Notes: a model not told the origin generated them from the sequence alone. Positions 1 through 6,259 are shown, counted from the first letter of the stretch. The stretch: 7,999 nucleotides of DNA from JAXHLG01 sp034522495 (GCA_034522495.1 JAXHLG010000001.1:1-7999), one strand, 5' to 3'. Made by a program: numbers and translations.

Positions 1-12
1 CTTAGCCTTTAG

Positions 13-372
13 CTATTCTTTCTTTTTACCGTTTTTAATAGTAGAAATTATTTTAGAAAAAATCATGGTAAATTCTTGAATTTCTTTCCACAATATTCTA
101 ATTTCTTCTATTTTTTCGGGATTTGTTTTTGCCAACAACCGCAACCAATACATTGTTTCCTTGGATTCTTTTTTACATATGTAAATTTTATTCTTGAAAT
201 CCTTTTTAGAACTAGCGCCATTGGCTTCGCAATAATTGGCTCCCACTGAAGTGGCTGAGCGTGTTAATTGATTGACAATCGATTTATTTACAGAATTAAT
301 TTTAACTGATTTTACCAGATCTATAACTTTTTCACTAAATTGGACTGTTCTTTGCTCTAAGTCATATTTCAT
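13..372 (-). CDS. S23-type four-helix-bundle protein (23S rRNA intervening-sequence protein family)
   Basis: The 119-residue product has the length and pattern of the four-helix-bundle family first found in 23S rRNA intervening sequences. Visible hallmarks are LTRSATSVGANYCEA (about residues 36-50), then KKDFKNKIYICKKES (56-70) and ETMYWLRLL (72-80), all in amphipathic helices, with a basic tail NGKKKE. No signal peptide or membrane segment is seen, so it is probably a small cytosolic oligomer. The biochemical role of the family is unsettled. The accessory protein Avd of diversity-generating retroelements has the same fold, and this gene lies on the same strand downstream of a FISUMP protein, but its motifs look closer to the S23 branch than to classical Avd. 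The start is ATG at 372 and the stop TAG; no Shine-Dalgarno is seen upstream. A cloverleaf repeat separates it from the preceding gene. Family assignment is confident; function is not. Confidence 0.88.
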   Translation of the reverse strand: MKYDLEQRTVQFSEKVIDLVKSVKINSVNKSIVNQLTRSATSVGANYCEANGASSKKDFKNKIYICKKESKETMYWLRLLAKTNPEKIEEIRILWKEIQEFTMIFSKIISTIKNGKKKE

Positions 373-422
373 GGATAATTTTTAGTTTTTATGGAGAATC
401 AATTTTTAGTTTTTAATTTGAA

Positions 423-458
423 ATTTTTAGTGAATTTTTATTGAAATAATTTTTAATT
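423..458 (+). repeat. AT-rich flanking module, partial copy
   Basis: This stretch matches the start of the AT-rich module that accompanies the cloverleaf repeats elsewhere (GAATTTTTATTG followed by AATAATTTTTAATT). It is shorter and more diverged than the copies at 3871-3955 and 4189-4273, and lies directly left of cloverleaf copy A. Confidence 0.5.
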
Positions 459-475
459 CCTTAGGCAAGTTTTGC

Positions 476-550
476 GCCGGAGCGATCCTCCGGATCGGTT
501 CTTGGGGTTGGAGCCTAAACCTTAGGACCGGGCTGGAAGCCCGCTCCAGC
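476..550 (+). repeat. Cloverleaf GC-rich dispersed repeat, copy A
   Basis: This 75-bp GC-rich block sits in AT-rich sequence. Outer arms GCCGGAG (476-482) and CTCCAGC (544-550) pair with one mismatch. Inside are CGATCC-TCC-GGATCG, a middle arm GTTCTTGGGGTT/AACCTTAGGAC with a shorter loop than in copies C and D, and CGGGCT-GGA-AGCCCG. The stems abut without spare bases, giving a four-way-junction fold. It lies between the FISUMP gene and the four-helix-bundle gene, in the same orientation as the other copies. Confidence 0.85.
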
Positions 551-555
551 GGTAA

Positions 556-617
556 CAATTTCAAATTGTTTCATTAAAAATTGTTTAAAAATTAAAAATT
601 TCGAATTAAAAATTTTA
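556..617 (+). repeat. Right-hand AT-rich module beside copy A
   Basis: AT-rich sequence following cloverleaf copy A (TTTCAAATT, TTTCATTAAAAATTG, TTTCGAATTAAAAATTTT). It recurs in closely similar form at 5163-5222 after cloverleaf copy C. The mobile or copied unit may therefore be larger than the GC-rich core. Confidence 0.5.
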
Positions 618-633
618 TTCATACACCCCCCCG

Positions 634-647
634 CCCCCTCAAGGGGG
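634..647 (-). other. GC-rich hairpin downstream of the FISUMP gene
   Basis: CCCCC (634-638), loop of four, GGGGG (643-647): a perfect 5-bp G/C stem 44 bases beyond the TGA stop of the FISUMP gene, next to a further run of C on the plus strand (626-632). No T-tract follows on the minus strand, so it is not a standard intrinsic terminator. A hairpin soon after the stop is also typical of diversity-generating-retroelement targets, but this one has no independent support. Confidence 0.45.
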
Positions 648-655
648 AGCAAATC

Positions 656-687
656 AAATTGTCAAATTGTCGAATTGTCAAAGGGTC
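656..687 (+). repeat. 8-bp tandem repeat, four units
   Basis: Units AAATTGTC, AAATTGTC, GAATTGTC and AAAGGGTC run head to tail and end three bases before the TGA stop codon (691-693) of the FISUMP gene. The first two are identical, the third differs by one base and the fourth by three. Confidence 0.7.
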
Positions 688-690
688 GAA

Positions 691-3600
691 TCAGTCCTTG
701 AGGCAGCGGAGAGAAAACCCGTACTCCTTATAATTGGTATCCCGGCGGACGTCGGAGTAGACCCGGCGCAGGTACCGCCACCACGCGCCGGAGGAGCTAC
801 CCTCGCTGGAAGACCAAAAGCCCGTGACCGCGCCTCGATGGCTGAACGGACCCTCGTGGCGCCGGTGGCCTGCCATAAGGGCGCTGAAAAGAGAGGCGTC
901 GCAGTTCTCGCCGGCTTCGCATTTGTCCCGGACTTTGAGCTTGTCGCCCTCGTCGGTTCCCCTCCAGAAGGTGTCGTCGGCTTCGGCGCTACTCATCCCC
1001 AATTGCTGCTCCAGGGTTTTGAATTCCTCATCGGTGGGAATATGCCAGCCGGCCGGGCAGATTCCTTGAGCGCCTTCGGTTGTCGTGTATCCCATCGCCT
1101 CGTTCCAGTCGTAAAGCCCCCCGTCGGTTTCGCAGTTGGCGGGGTCGTTGCCGTAGCAGTATTTTTCAATAGTGCCGTTGTCGGAAACATCGGAGTGGGT
1201 AGCGCCGGTGTCGACCGAGTCCACCATCACTCCCACGTTTAAATTCTCCGCCATCCAGCACTGGTCTCCGATTTGAACCGTCTTGTAGGTGTTGCCGTCC
1301 GCGTCCTCGACGGTGGAGGGACACCCCGGAGTGTTGTACTGCCGCCAGTCACTGCCGTCGCAGTAGTTCATAGCCTGCTGGTCGGGAGAGTATCTCTGAG
1401 CTCCTTCCCGGTCGGAGTCGCAGGCCGAGTCGCGAAAGCCGGTTTTGAGAGCGCCTTGAACATCCAGGTCGGTTTTGGGGGAATCGGTGTTGATGCCCAC
1501 GTCTCCCTGGGCGTCGATGTAGATGCCTTCATTGCCGCCGTCGCCGGAGAGGTAGAAGGAGGAGGTTTGCAGGTTGGTGGTAAGGATAGGGTTTGCTTGG
1601 GGGAGGGCATTGACGTCGGCGGCGGCGAGGGCGGAGCCGTTGAGATAGTAGCTCTGGGCGTTAACGGTTCCGCCGGCGTCCAAAAGATAGGAGGGGCTGT
1701 CCGTGCCGATGCCCACTTGGCCGCCGGAGGTGAAGATATGCTCGGTTACTCCCTCGTCTTGGATTTTCAGGTCGCCGGAGTCGGAGAGGTTGAAGGAGAA
1801 GTCATGGGTGGAAAAGCTGAGGGAGGTGTCGGCGTCCAAGGAGAGAGAATCGGAGAATTGGGCGAAGTTGAGAGTGTTGTTGTCCACTTCGTCGGCGGAG
1901 ATGCTGTCGCCCAGAATAGAGGAGAGGGAGAAGGCTTCTCCCAGAATGAGAGAGTCGTCTCCGGAGAGGCCTTCGCCGAGGCTGGCGGAGATAGAGAGAG
2001 TGGAGCCTTGGTAGTAGTAGTCTTGAGCGTTGACCGTTCCGTCTACGTCCAGCTTGTAGGAGGGGCTGGCCATGCCGAGGCCGACGTTGCCGGAGGAGTC
2101 GAAGATGTGCTCGAGTGTTCCTTCGTCTTCTATCCGGAAATCGCCGGAGGAGGAGAGATTGAGGGTGAAATTGTGGCCGGAGAGGTCGATTTCAGCGCCG
2201 GCGTCGAGAGTCATGGAGTCGGAGAATTGGGCGAAGCCGAGGGAATCAGTTTGAATTTCGCTTGCTTCAATTTGCGAGCCCAGAGAGGAGGAGAGGGTGT
2301 AGGCTTCTCCCAGAGTGAGAGTGGAACCTCCGGAGAGGCCTTCGCCCAGGGCAAGGGGGATTTGGGAATTCTGGAGGAATTGGTTGGTTACGGAGTTCTC
2401 CGGCAGGGAGAGGGAGGAGGAGATCTGCAGGCCGGAGGCCAGGAGGGAGCCTGTTTGGATGTCCAGATTATCTCCGTCGGTTTCGGTGAAGACGGTTTGA
2501 TCTTGTTTTTCAAAAAGGGTGGCCTGGCCCAGTTGGTTGTCCACGTAAAGCTTGGTGGCGGCGTCCTGGGAGGCCTGGGGGTCTTGGAGATTCTCTATCG
2601 TGTGGCCGTGGAGGTTGATATTGCCGTCGGCGTGGAGGGTTCCGTCCACTTCCAAAGAGCCGGAGACTATGAGGTCGTCGGCCTCGCCCAGAGAGTGGGT
2701 GGAGCCGTGGTTGCCGATGGTGACCGGGGAGGAGCCGTGAATGTTTTGGATGTAGAGGTTCCGGTAGTGGGAAGAGGGGGAGCCCAGGTCGTAGGAGTCG
2801 TCGCTCTCGGGGAGGATGTCGCGGGAATAGATGGTGTCTTTGGCTTTGAGGTTGTCCTCCAGGGTCAAGTTCCCTTTCATGGTGGCGCCGTGGACGCTGA
2901 GCTTGTCTTCGATGTCTTCGGAGAGTTTTCTTTTCAAGTCCTCGTTGGATTTGATGATGTTTTGAGAGAGGTCTTCCTTGGTGTTTTTCAGGTCGTCTTG
3001 GAAGTCTTTGCGGGCGGTCTGGACATTTTGGGAGAGGTTCTCCCGGGTTTGGGAGAGGGAGGACTGGAGGCTTTTGGCGGTCTGGGAGAGGGAGCCCAAT
3101 TTTTGGTAGGCGGCGGTTTCGGGTTTGAGGACTTTGACTTTTTCACCCGAGAGGGTGTAGATAATATCTCCCAGGGAATTGGTCAGGGGGGAGTAGGCCC
3201 GGGGGTAGGCGAAGGCCGAGAGGGAAAAGAGGAAGACGAGGAAGAAGAAATAGGGGATGATGGTTTTTTTGAAGGCTTGGGAGAAGGAGAGGGTTCTTTT
3301 TTTGCGGAAGAAGAAAAACACAGAGAGGGCCAGCAGGAAGAGGGAGAGGTAGGCGGCCAAGAGGAAGAAGTTTTCTTTGGAGAAGATTTGGAGGGAGCTT
3401 TTGAGGGAGGAGAGGGTGGGAGAGAAGGAGGCCGGGGAGTAGAGGAGGTAGAAAAGGAGGGTGATGAAGAGCAGGAAGAGTCCGTTCTTGAGGTGATGGA
3501 AGCGGATCCGGTTGCGTCCGGCCCGGTCTTTGGCTTTTCTACCTTCCAGGTAAGAAGCCAGGGCTATGTAGAGGATGATGGCCATGGGCAGGAAGGTCAG

Positions 3601-3765
3601 AAACGCTTCCACCAGCTTTTGGAAGATATCGGCGGTGGCCAGCTTGAGGAAGGTCAGGACCAGGAAGAGAGCCAGGGCGTAGAGGAAAGGGGTTTTGCGG
3701 CGCCGGAGGAAGCCTTCTTGGCTTTCCCCCTCCCGGGCCGGCTCTTTTTCGGTTTCTTTTGGCAT
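691..3765 (-). CDS. Large membrane-anchored surface protein with tail-fibre-like repeats and C-terminal FISUMP domain
   Basis: The 1024-residue product is modular. Residues 1-25 are charged. Hydrophobic helices lie near 26-44, 52-72, 92-110, 131-153 and 167-187. A Gln/Ser/Lys/Asp-rich coiled coil spans about 222-290. Residues 300-770 carry fibre-like motifs: DAATKLYVDNQL near 401, and VGLGMASPSYKLDVDGTVNA (561-580) with related copies at 684-703 and 756-772. A unit of about 120 residues is tandemly duplicated (473-596, 597-714). Residues 813-1024 form a FISUMP domain, with DGNTYKTVQIGDQCWMAENL, CPAGWHIPTDEEF, GFWSSSE and terminal GFSLRCLKD. Likely role: membrane-anchored adhesin exposing a lectin-like tip. 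The ATG at 3765 starts just before the charged N-terminus; no Shine-Dalgarno is seen. The gene is much richer in G+C than its surroundings, so transfer or a distinct codon regime is possible. FISUMP identification is strong; ligand and surface role are inferred. Confidence 0.9.
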   Translation of the reverse strand: MPKETEKEPAREGESQEGFLRRRKTPFLYALALFLVLTFLKLATADIFQKLVEAFLTFLPMAIILYIALASYLEGRKAKDRAGRNRIRFHHLKNGLFLLFITLLFYLLYSPASFSPTLSSLKSSLQIFSKENFFLLAAYLSLFLLALSVFFFFRKKRTLSFSQAFKKTIIPYFFFLVFLFSLSAFAYPRAYSPLTNSLGDIIYTLSGEKVKVLKPETAAYQKLGSLSQTAKSLQSSLSQTRENLSQNVQTARKDFQDDLKNTKEDLSQNIIKSNEDLKRKLSEDIEDKLSVHGATMKGNLTLEDNLKAKDTIYSRDILPESDDSYDLGSPSSHYRNLYIQNIHGSSPVTIGNHGSTHSLGEADDLIVSGSLEVDGTLHADGNINLHGHTIENLQDPQASQDAATKLYVDNQLGQATLFEKQDQTVFTETDGDNLDIQTGSLLASGLQISSSLSLPENSVTNQFLQNSQIPLALGEGLSGGSTLTLGEAYTLSSSLGSQIEASEIQTDSLGFAQFSDSMTLDAGAEIDLSGHNFTLNLSSSGDFRIEDEGTLEHIFDSSGNVGLGMASPSYKLDVDGTVNAQDYYYQGSTLSISASLGEGLSGDDSLILGEAFSLSSILGDSISADEVDNNTLNFAQFSDSLSLDADTSLSFSTHDFSFNLSDSGDLKIQDEGVTEHIFTSGGQVGIGTDSPSYLLDAGGTVNAQSYYLNGSALAAADVNALPQANPILTTNLQTSSFYLSGDGGNEGIYIDAQGDVGINTDSPKTDLDVQGALKTGFRDSACDSDREGAQRYSPDQQAMNYCDGSDWRQYNTPGCPSTVEDADGNTYKTVQIGDQCWMAENLNVGVMVDSVDTGATHSDVSDNGTIEKYCYGNDPANCETDGGLYDWNEAMGYTTTEGAQGICPAGWHIPTDEEFKTLEQQLGMSSAEADDTFWRGTDEGDKLKVRDKCEAGENCDASLFSALMAGHRRHEGPFSHRGAVTGFWSSSEGSSSGAWWRYLRRVYSDVRRDTNYKEYGFSLRCLKD
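1624..2349 (-). repeat. Internal tandem duplication in the fibre region of the FISUMP protein
   Basis: Two consecutive units of about 120 codons (residues 473-596 and 597-714) align along their length. Both begin LGEGLSG, continue with LGEA, FAQFSDS, L-DA, LEHIF or TEHIF and G-VG-G, and end DGTVNAQ-YY or GGTVNAQSYY. A third, shorter relative lies at residues 737-776. This is the repeated-strand architecture of trimeric fibre shafts and suggests that length evolved by duplication. Confidence 0.75.
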
Positions 3766-3870
3766 TTTTTGTATTTAAATTTTTATTGGCAAATCTCTAA
3801 TAATAATTTAGCATGTTTTTTTGAAAGGGGCAAGGGAGGGGAAGGGGGAATTTTTAATTTGAAATTTTGA

Positions 3871-3955
3871 ATTTTTATTGAATTTTTATTGGAATAATTT
3901 TTAATTTTCTAACAATTCATTTTTGTAATAAATTCAAATTGATTTATTAAAAATT
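3871..3955 (+). repeat. AT-rich module, copy identical to 4189-4273
   Basis: This 85-bp block reads the same, base for base, as 4189-4273 (offset 318). It includes TTTTCTAACAATTCATTTTT and TTCAAATTGATTTATTAAAA. Related shorter copies are at 5012-5069 and, inverted, at 6462-6521. It lies between the start of the FISUMP gene and cloverleaf copy B1. The rest of the 3766-3994 spacer is AT-rich and shows no gene. Confidence 0.85.
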
Positions 3956-3994
3956 CATTTCGAATTGAAAATTTTGAATTGAAAATTCCTTTTA

Positions 3995-4099
3995 GCTGGA
4001 GCAATCCTCCGGATCGGTCCATGGGATTGAAACCTAAGTTTGAGGACCGGGCCGGGTACGTAAAGCTAAAAGTACGTACCAAGGGAAGCCCGCTCCGGC
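3995..4099 (+). repeat. Cloverleaf repeat, copy B1, with insertion in the third arm
   Basis: The outer stem GCTGGAG (3995-4001) pairs with CTCCGGC (4093-4099) through one wobble. The first arm is CAATCC-TCC-GGATCG, with one changed pair. The middle arm keeps GTCC and GGAC ends but has a diverged loop. The third arm, GGGCTGGAAGCCC in other copies, is opened by about 25 extra bases that contain a perfect 8-bp palindromic hairpin (GGTACGTA / TACGTACC). A truncated copy follows directly. Confidence 0.85.
4055..4080 (+). repeat. Perfect inverted repeat inserted in the arm of copy B1
   Basis: GGTACGTA (4055-4062) and TACGTACC (4073-4080) are exact reverse complements around a 10-base loop. The insertion sits exactly in the hairpin loop of the repeat, so the flanking GGGC and GCCC can still pair and the fold becomes a longer nested arm. 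Confidence 0.8.
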
Positions 4100-4102
4100 A
4101 AG

Positions 4103-4158
4103 AGGATTGTCCTTGGGTTTTTCGAAACCTCGGGACCGGGCTGGAAACCCGCTCCAGC
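4103..4158 (+). repeat. Cloverleaf repeat, truncated copy B2
   Basis: A second copy directly follows B1. Its left closing stem and first arm are missing. The middle arm (GTCCTTGGGTTT / AAACCTCGGGAC), third arm (CGGGCTGGAAACCCG, one changed pair) and right stem CTCCAGC remain. Tandem placement suggests recombination or repeated insertion at one site. Confidence 0.75.
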
Positions 4159-4188
4159 AGAAATTCAATTTTAAATTCAAAATTTTTA

Positions 4189-4273
4189 ATTTTTATTGAA
4201 TTTTTATTGGAATAATTTTTAATTTTCTAACAATTCATTTTTGTAATAAATTCAAATTGATTTATTAAAAATT
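4189..4273 (+). repeat. AT-rich module, second identical copy
   Basis: This 85-bp block is identical to 3871-3955 and lies on the other side of cloverleaf copies B1 and B2, so the GC-rich cores are bracketed by a perfect direct repeat. Complete identity in non-coding AT-rich DNA implies recent duplication or active homogenisation. Confidence 0.85.
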
Positions 4274-4382
4274 GTTTAAAAATTTAGAATTTTCTCGCTA
4301 TTTAAATTCAAATTATTGAATGCGGGACCCCGCAGGGCGGTGGCAAATTAAAAACTCCCCCTTGCTACTTGTCCCTTAATGC

Positions 4383-4787
4383 CTATTCCACCTTGGCTTT
4401 CAATTCGGCCAGTTCTTTTTCCAAGAATTTGATTTTGGCCATCACTTCTTTTTTGCCGGCTTTTTTGTCGATCTTTTTTTTGATTTCTTTAATTTCAGAT
4501 TCAATGTTGTCTAATCGGCTTTCAATATTATCAAATCTTTCATTGATGCGGTCGAATTCCTCCATGGCGTTGTCGCGAAATTCATACATTTCTTCTTGGA
4601 AATTATCAAATCTGTTTTCCAGATTGTCGATTCTCTGATTGGTGCCGACTAAATTCTCAGCCATAAGCTTAATATTGTCATTCAAGTCTTCAACCAGAGC
4701 TCCGACTTGAGTGCCGGTAAAAACTTCTCTGTTTTCTTCGCTAATGCCTTCGGGTTTTTTAGGTTTTTTAGGTTTTTGATTTTTCAT
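4383..4787 (-). CDS. Small coiled-coil protein, function unknown
   Basis: The 134-residue product has a very basic N-terminus (KNQKPKKPKKP) followed by almost continuous coiled coil from about residue 28 to the end. It shows repeating patterns such as RIDNLENRFDNF, RINERFDNIESRLDNIESEI and a lysine-rich C-terminal segment (KEIKKKIDKKAGKK). No signal peptide, membrane helix, cysteine or catalytic motif is visible. Similar short coiled-coil proteins with Asn-Ile/Leu-Glu repeats are common as unnamed proteins in CPR-type genomes. It probably oligomerises as a bundle; the basic N-terminus might bind nucleic acid or membrane, which is a guess. The start is ATG at 4787, about 25 bases downstream of the predicted transcription start of a strong promoter. 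No Shine-Dalgarno is seen. The stop is TAG. It appears monocistronic, between repeat-filled spacers. Confidence 0.85.
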   Translation of the reverse strand: MKNQKPKKPKKPEGISEENREVFTGTQVGALVEDLNDNIKLMAENLVGTNQRIDNLENRFDNFQEEMYEFRDNAMEEFDRINERFDNIESRLDNIESEIKEIKKKIDKKAGKKEVMAKIKFLEKELAELKAKVE

Positions 4788-4818
4788 TGGAATTGAGTTA
4801 ATTCTTTACCTTGATCTC

Positions 4819-4847
4819 ATTTTATTTTATTTCCAAAAAAGAGTCAA
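4819..4847 (-). promoter_or_regulatory. Sigma-70-type promoter of the coiled-coil gene
   Basis: On the minus strand, TTGACT (4842-4847) and TAAAAT (4819-4824) are separated by exactly 17 bases. Each differs from consensus at one position. The predicted start near 4812 gives a 5' leader of about 25 bases to the ATG at 4787. This is the clearest promoter in the window. Confidence 0.7.
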
Positions 4848-4897
4848 CGCGCTTTTTGAAGAATTAAGGAACAAGCAACAAAGAACAAGTATTTACT

Positions 4898-4933
4898 AAA
4901 ACACAAACTTCAAACATTCTCAAAACACAAACT
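4898..4933 (+). repeat. 12-bp direct repeat upstream of the coiled-coil gene promoter
   Basis: AAAACACAAACT occurs at 4898-4909 and again at 4922-4933, 24 bases apart. This spacing is close to two helical turns, and the pair lies some 50-90 bases upstream of the -35 box. It could be a binding site or chance in low-complexity sequence. Confidence 0.35.
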
Positions 4934-5011
4934 GATTAACTTTCAAAAAAACTTATTTTAGCAAGGGGCTAGCAATAGTAGCAAGGGAGAATTTTTAATT
5001 CAAAATTTTGA

Positions 5012-5069
5012 ATTTTTATTGAATTTTTATTAGTGTAATTTTTAATTTTCTAACAATTCATTTTGTAAT
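5012..5069 (+). repeat. AT-rich module, copy left of cloverleaf C
   Basis: It matches the first part of the 85-bp module (ATTTTTATTGAATTTTTATT, then TTTTCTAACAATTCATTTT) with a few changes. It stops where the cloverleaf core begins, a few bases after TTTTGTAAT. Confidence 0.65.
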
Positions 5070-5074
5070 CTTTA

Positions 5075-5158
5075 GCTGGAGCGATCCTCTGGATCGGTCC
5101 TTGGGTTTGTCCTTTGGCTTTTCAAAACCTCAGGACCGGGCTGGAAGCCCGCTCTAGC
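5075..5158 (+). repeat. Cloverleaf repeat, copy C (full length, 84 bp)
   Basis: The closing stem GCTGGAG pairs with CTCTAGC (one wobble). The arms are CGATCC-TCT-GGATCG, GTCCTTGGGTTT / AAACCTCAGGAC with a pyrimidine-rich loop, and CGGGCT-GGA-AGCCCG. It aligns without gaps to copy D with five differences, most of them in loops or turning a Watson-Crick pair into a wobble. It lies in the 448-bp spacer between the coiled-coil gene and the DUF1295 gene. Confidence 0.9.
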
Positions 5159-5162
5159 AGAA

Positions 5163-5222
5163 TAATTTCAAATTTTTTCATTAAAAATTCAATTCAAATT
5201 TCGAATTAAAAATTAAAATTTT
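5163..5222 (+). repeat. Right-hand AT-rich module beside copy C
   Basis: Sequence after cloverleaf C (TTTCAAATTTTTTCATTAAAAATT then TTTCGAATTAAAAATT in pieces) resembles 556-617 after copy A. The shared flank on both sides implies that core and flanks spread as one unit. Confidence 0.5.
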
Positions 5223-5235
5223 TCCTTACTCCTTG

Positions 5236-6000
5236 CTACTTTTTTCCTTGTTTCTTAAACCAAGGGACTAAAATGCTGGTGCTTTTTTTGTATTCTTGGT
5301 AAGCTTTTTCCTTTCCCCATTTTTGGTCGGCGAATTTTTCCAAGGGCGGAATGCCGCTGATAAACAAAAGCAGGCTTATGATAAATAGAGGACTGATCAA
5401 GGCCAGTAAGGGTTCTAATCCGCTTAAGCCGGGAAAGACAAAGATGTAAACTCCAACCCAGCACAGAATTTCGCCGAAATAATTGGGGTGCCGGGAATAA
5501 TTCCAAAGCCCCTCTTGAATAAACCTACCTTGGTTTTCTTTTTTTTGGCTGAATCGATATTTTTGCCAATCAGCGGTTGCTTCGATTATCAACCCGGCCA
5601 GCCAGATAAAAAACCCTGCCCACAAAACGCTATCTCCTCCGGAGGATATAAAAAATAGCGCCGGAACGAGAACGACCCATGCAGTCAAGCCCTGCAAAAA
5701 CCAGAACCTAAAGAATCTAAAAAAAGATTCCCGCATCCCGTCAAATCTTGAGTCTTTCTTGAATTTCCTAACCCTGAGAAAAAGAAATCCCCCTAATCTC
5801 AAACCCCAGGCGATCACCATCAAAGTTAATATTATTTTAGCTTCAGTAATCGAGTTTAAAAACAACACCAGAACAGCCAAAATAACAAAGGTTAAGCCAT
5901 AACTTAAATCAGTCAGCTTGTCAGTCTTGAATTTATAGGCCGGAATAAACATGGCAACGTTCAATCCCAGAGCAATCAATAGATAGTAAAATAATTCCAC
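5236..6000 (-). CDS. DUF1295 / steroid 5-alpha-reductase-like integral membrane protein
   Basis: The 254-residue product is very hydrophobic, with about six or seven likely membrane helices. It carries the diagnostic RHPNYFGE motif (170-177) preceded by GLWNYS, as in DUF1295 and isoprenylcysteine carboxyl methyltransferase-like proteins. Other family features are WGLRLGGFLFLR (65-76), EATADWQKYRF (140-150) and a C-terminal GIPPLEKFADQKWG-AYQEYKKSTSILVPW (216-247). Length is normal for DUF1295. Relatives are membrane reductases or methyltransferases acting on lipid-like substrates; the substrate here cannot be told. The start is GTG at 6000, immediately preceded in frame by a TAA, so no upstream extension is possible; the next ATG is codon 17. 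No Shine-Dalgarno is present. The stop TAG lies within a TAGCAAG sequence also seen in other spacers. A highly structured leader with a terminator precedes it. Confidence 0.88.
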   Translation of the reverse strand: MELFYYLLIALGLNVAMFIPAYKFKTDKLTDLSYGLTFVILAVLVLFLNSITEAKIILTLMVIAWGLRLGGFLFLRVRKFKKDSRFDGMRESFFRFFRFWFLQGLTAWVVLVPALFFISSGGDSVLWAGFFIWLAGLIIEATADWQKYRFSQKKENQGRFIQEGLWNYSRHPNYFGEILCWVGVYIFVFPGLSGLEPLLALISPLFIISLLLFISGIPPLEKFADQKWGKEKAYQEYKKSTSILVPWFKKQGKK

Positions 6001-6062
6001 TTATATTTGACTAATGGCTTACTAAAATATATACATTAATTTTAACATTTTTCTTTCTTTAT

Positions 6063-6084
6063 AAATATTGTTGTAGCAATATTT
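6063..6084 (-). promoter_or_regulatory. AT-rich hairpin in the leader of the DUF1295 gene
   Basis: AAATATTG and CAATATTT are perfect 8-bp complements around a 6-base loop, about 63 bases upstream of the GTG start. No T-tract follows on either strand, so it is more likely part of a folded leader than a terminator. Confidence 0.45.
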
Positions 6085-6186
6085 TAGCGGGGCACTCAAT
6101 TTTCCATCTAAAAATCTTCAGCTTTCGCTTCGATTGGAGAGATATGCTTGGCAGCCCCGCCGGAGAAAATGCTTATCTAATCCGGG

Positions 6187-6209
6187 GCAATACGCTAAAC
6201 GCGTATTGC
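6187..6209 (-). promoter_or_regulatory. Perfect 9-bp hairpin within the structured leader
   Basis: GCAATACGC (6187-6195) and GCGTATTGC (6201-6209) are exact reverse complements around a 5-base loop. It lies inside the longer inverted repeat 6154-6172 / 6259-6276. Confidence 0.6.
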
Positions 6210-6234
6210 TTAGCCTAAAGAATCTTTTTCCAAT

Positions 6235-6259
6235 AAAAAAACCCCTCTTCTTGGAAGGG
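6235..6259 (-). terminator. Intrinsic terminator on the minus strand, upstream of the DUF1295 gene
   Basis: On the minus strand CCCTTC, loop CAAGAA, GAGGGG (one T-G wobble) is followed directly by seven T. It either ends transcripts from the transposase side or, with the surrounding alternative helices, controls read-through into the DUF1295 gene. Confidence 0.6.

Noticed and set aside
476..550. tRNA gene, because of the cloverleaf fold
   Set aside because: Arm lengths and loops are wrong: 3-base loops, no anticodon loop of seven, no TTCGA T-loop, no CCA-type acceptor end; the junction has no unpaired bases.
694..800. Template repeat for the FISUMP C-terminus elsewhere in the window
   Set aside because: No near copy of this GC-rich stretch was seen in the AT-rich remainder of the window, and no reverse transcriptase motif (such as YADD-type) appears in any translated frame.
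667..1242. 191-codon open frame on the plus strand
   Set aside because: Antisense shadow of the FISUMP domain; no family features, and the opposite strand encodes conserved motifs here.
1273..3870. 865-codon open frame on the plus strand
   Set aside because: It is antisense to the FISUMP gene. The translation is low-complexity Gly/Val/Glu-rich with no recognisable domain, and is explained by the codon bias of the real gene, whose protein has clear family motifs.
3979..4215. 78-codon open frame on the plus strand across the repeats
   Set aside because: It runs through cloverleaf copies B1 and B2 and would require the repeat to be coding; other copies do not keep the frame because of length differences.
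4321..4334. TGCGG-GACC-CCGCA hairpin downstream of the coiled-coil gene as a terminator
   Set aside because: A 5-bp stem with no T-tract after it on the minus strand; not enough to call a terminator.
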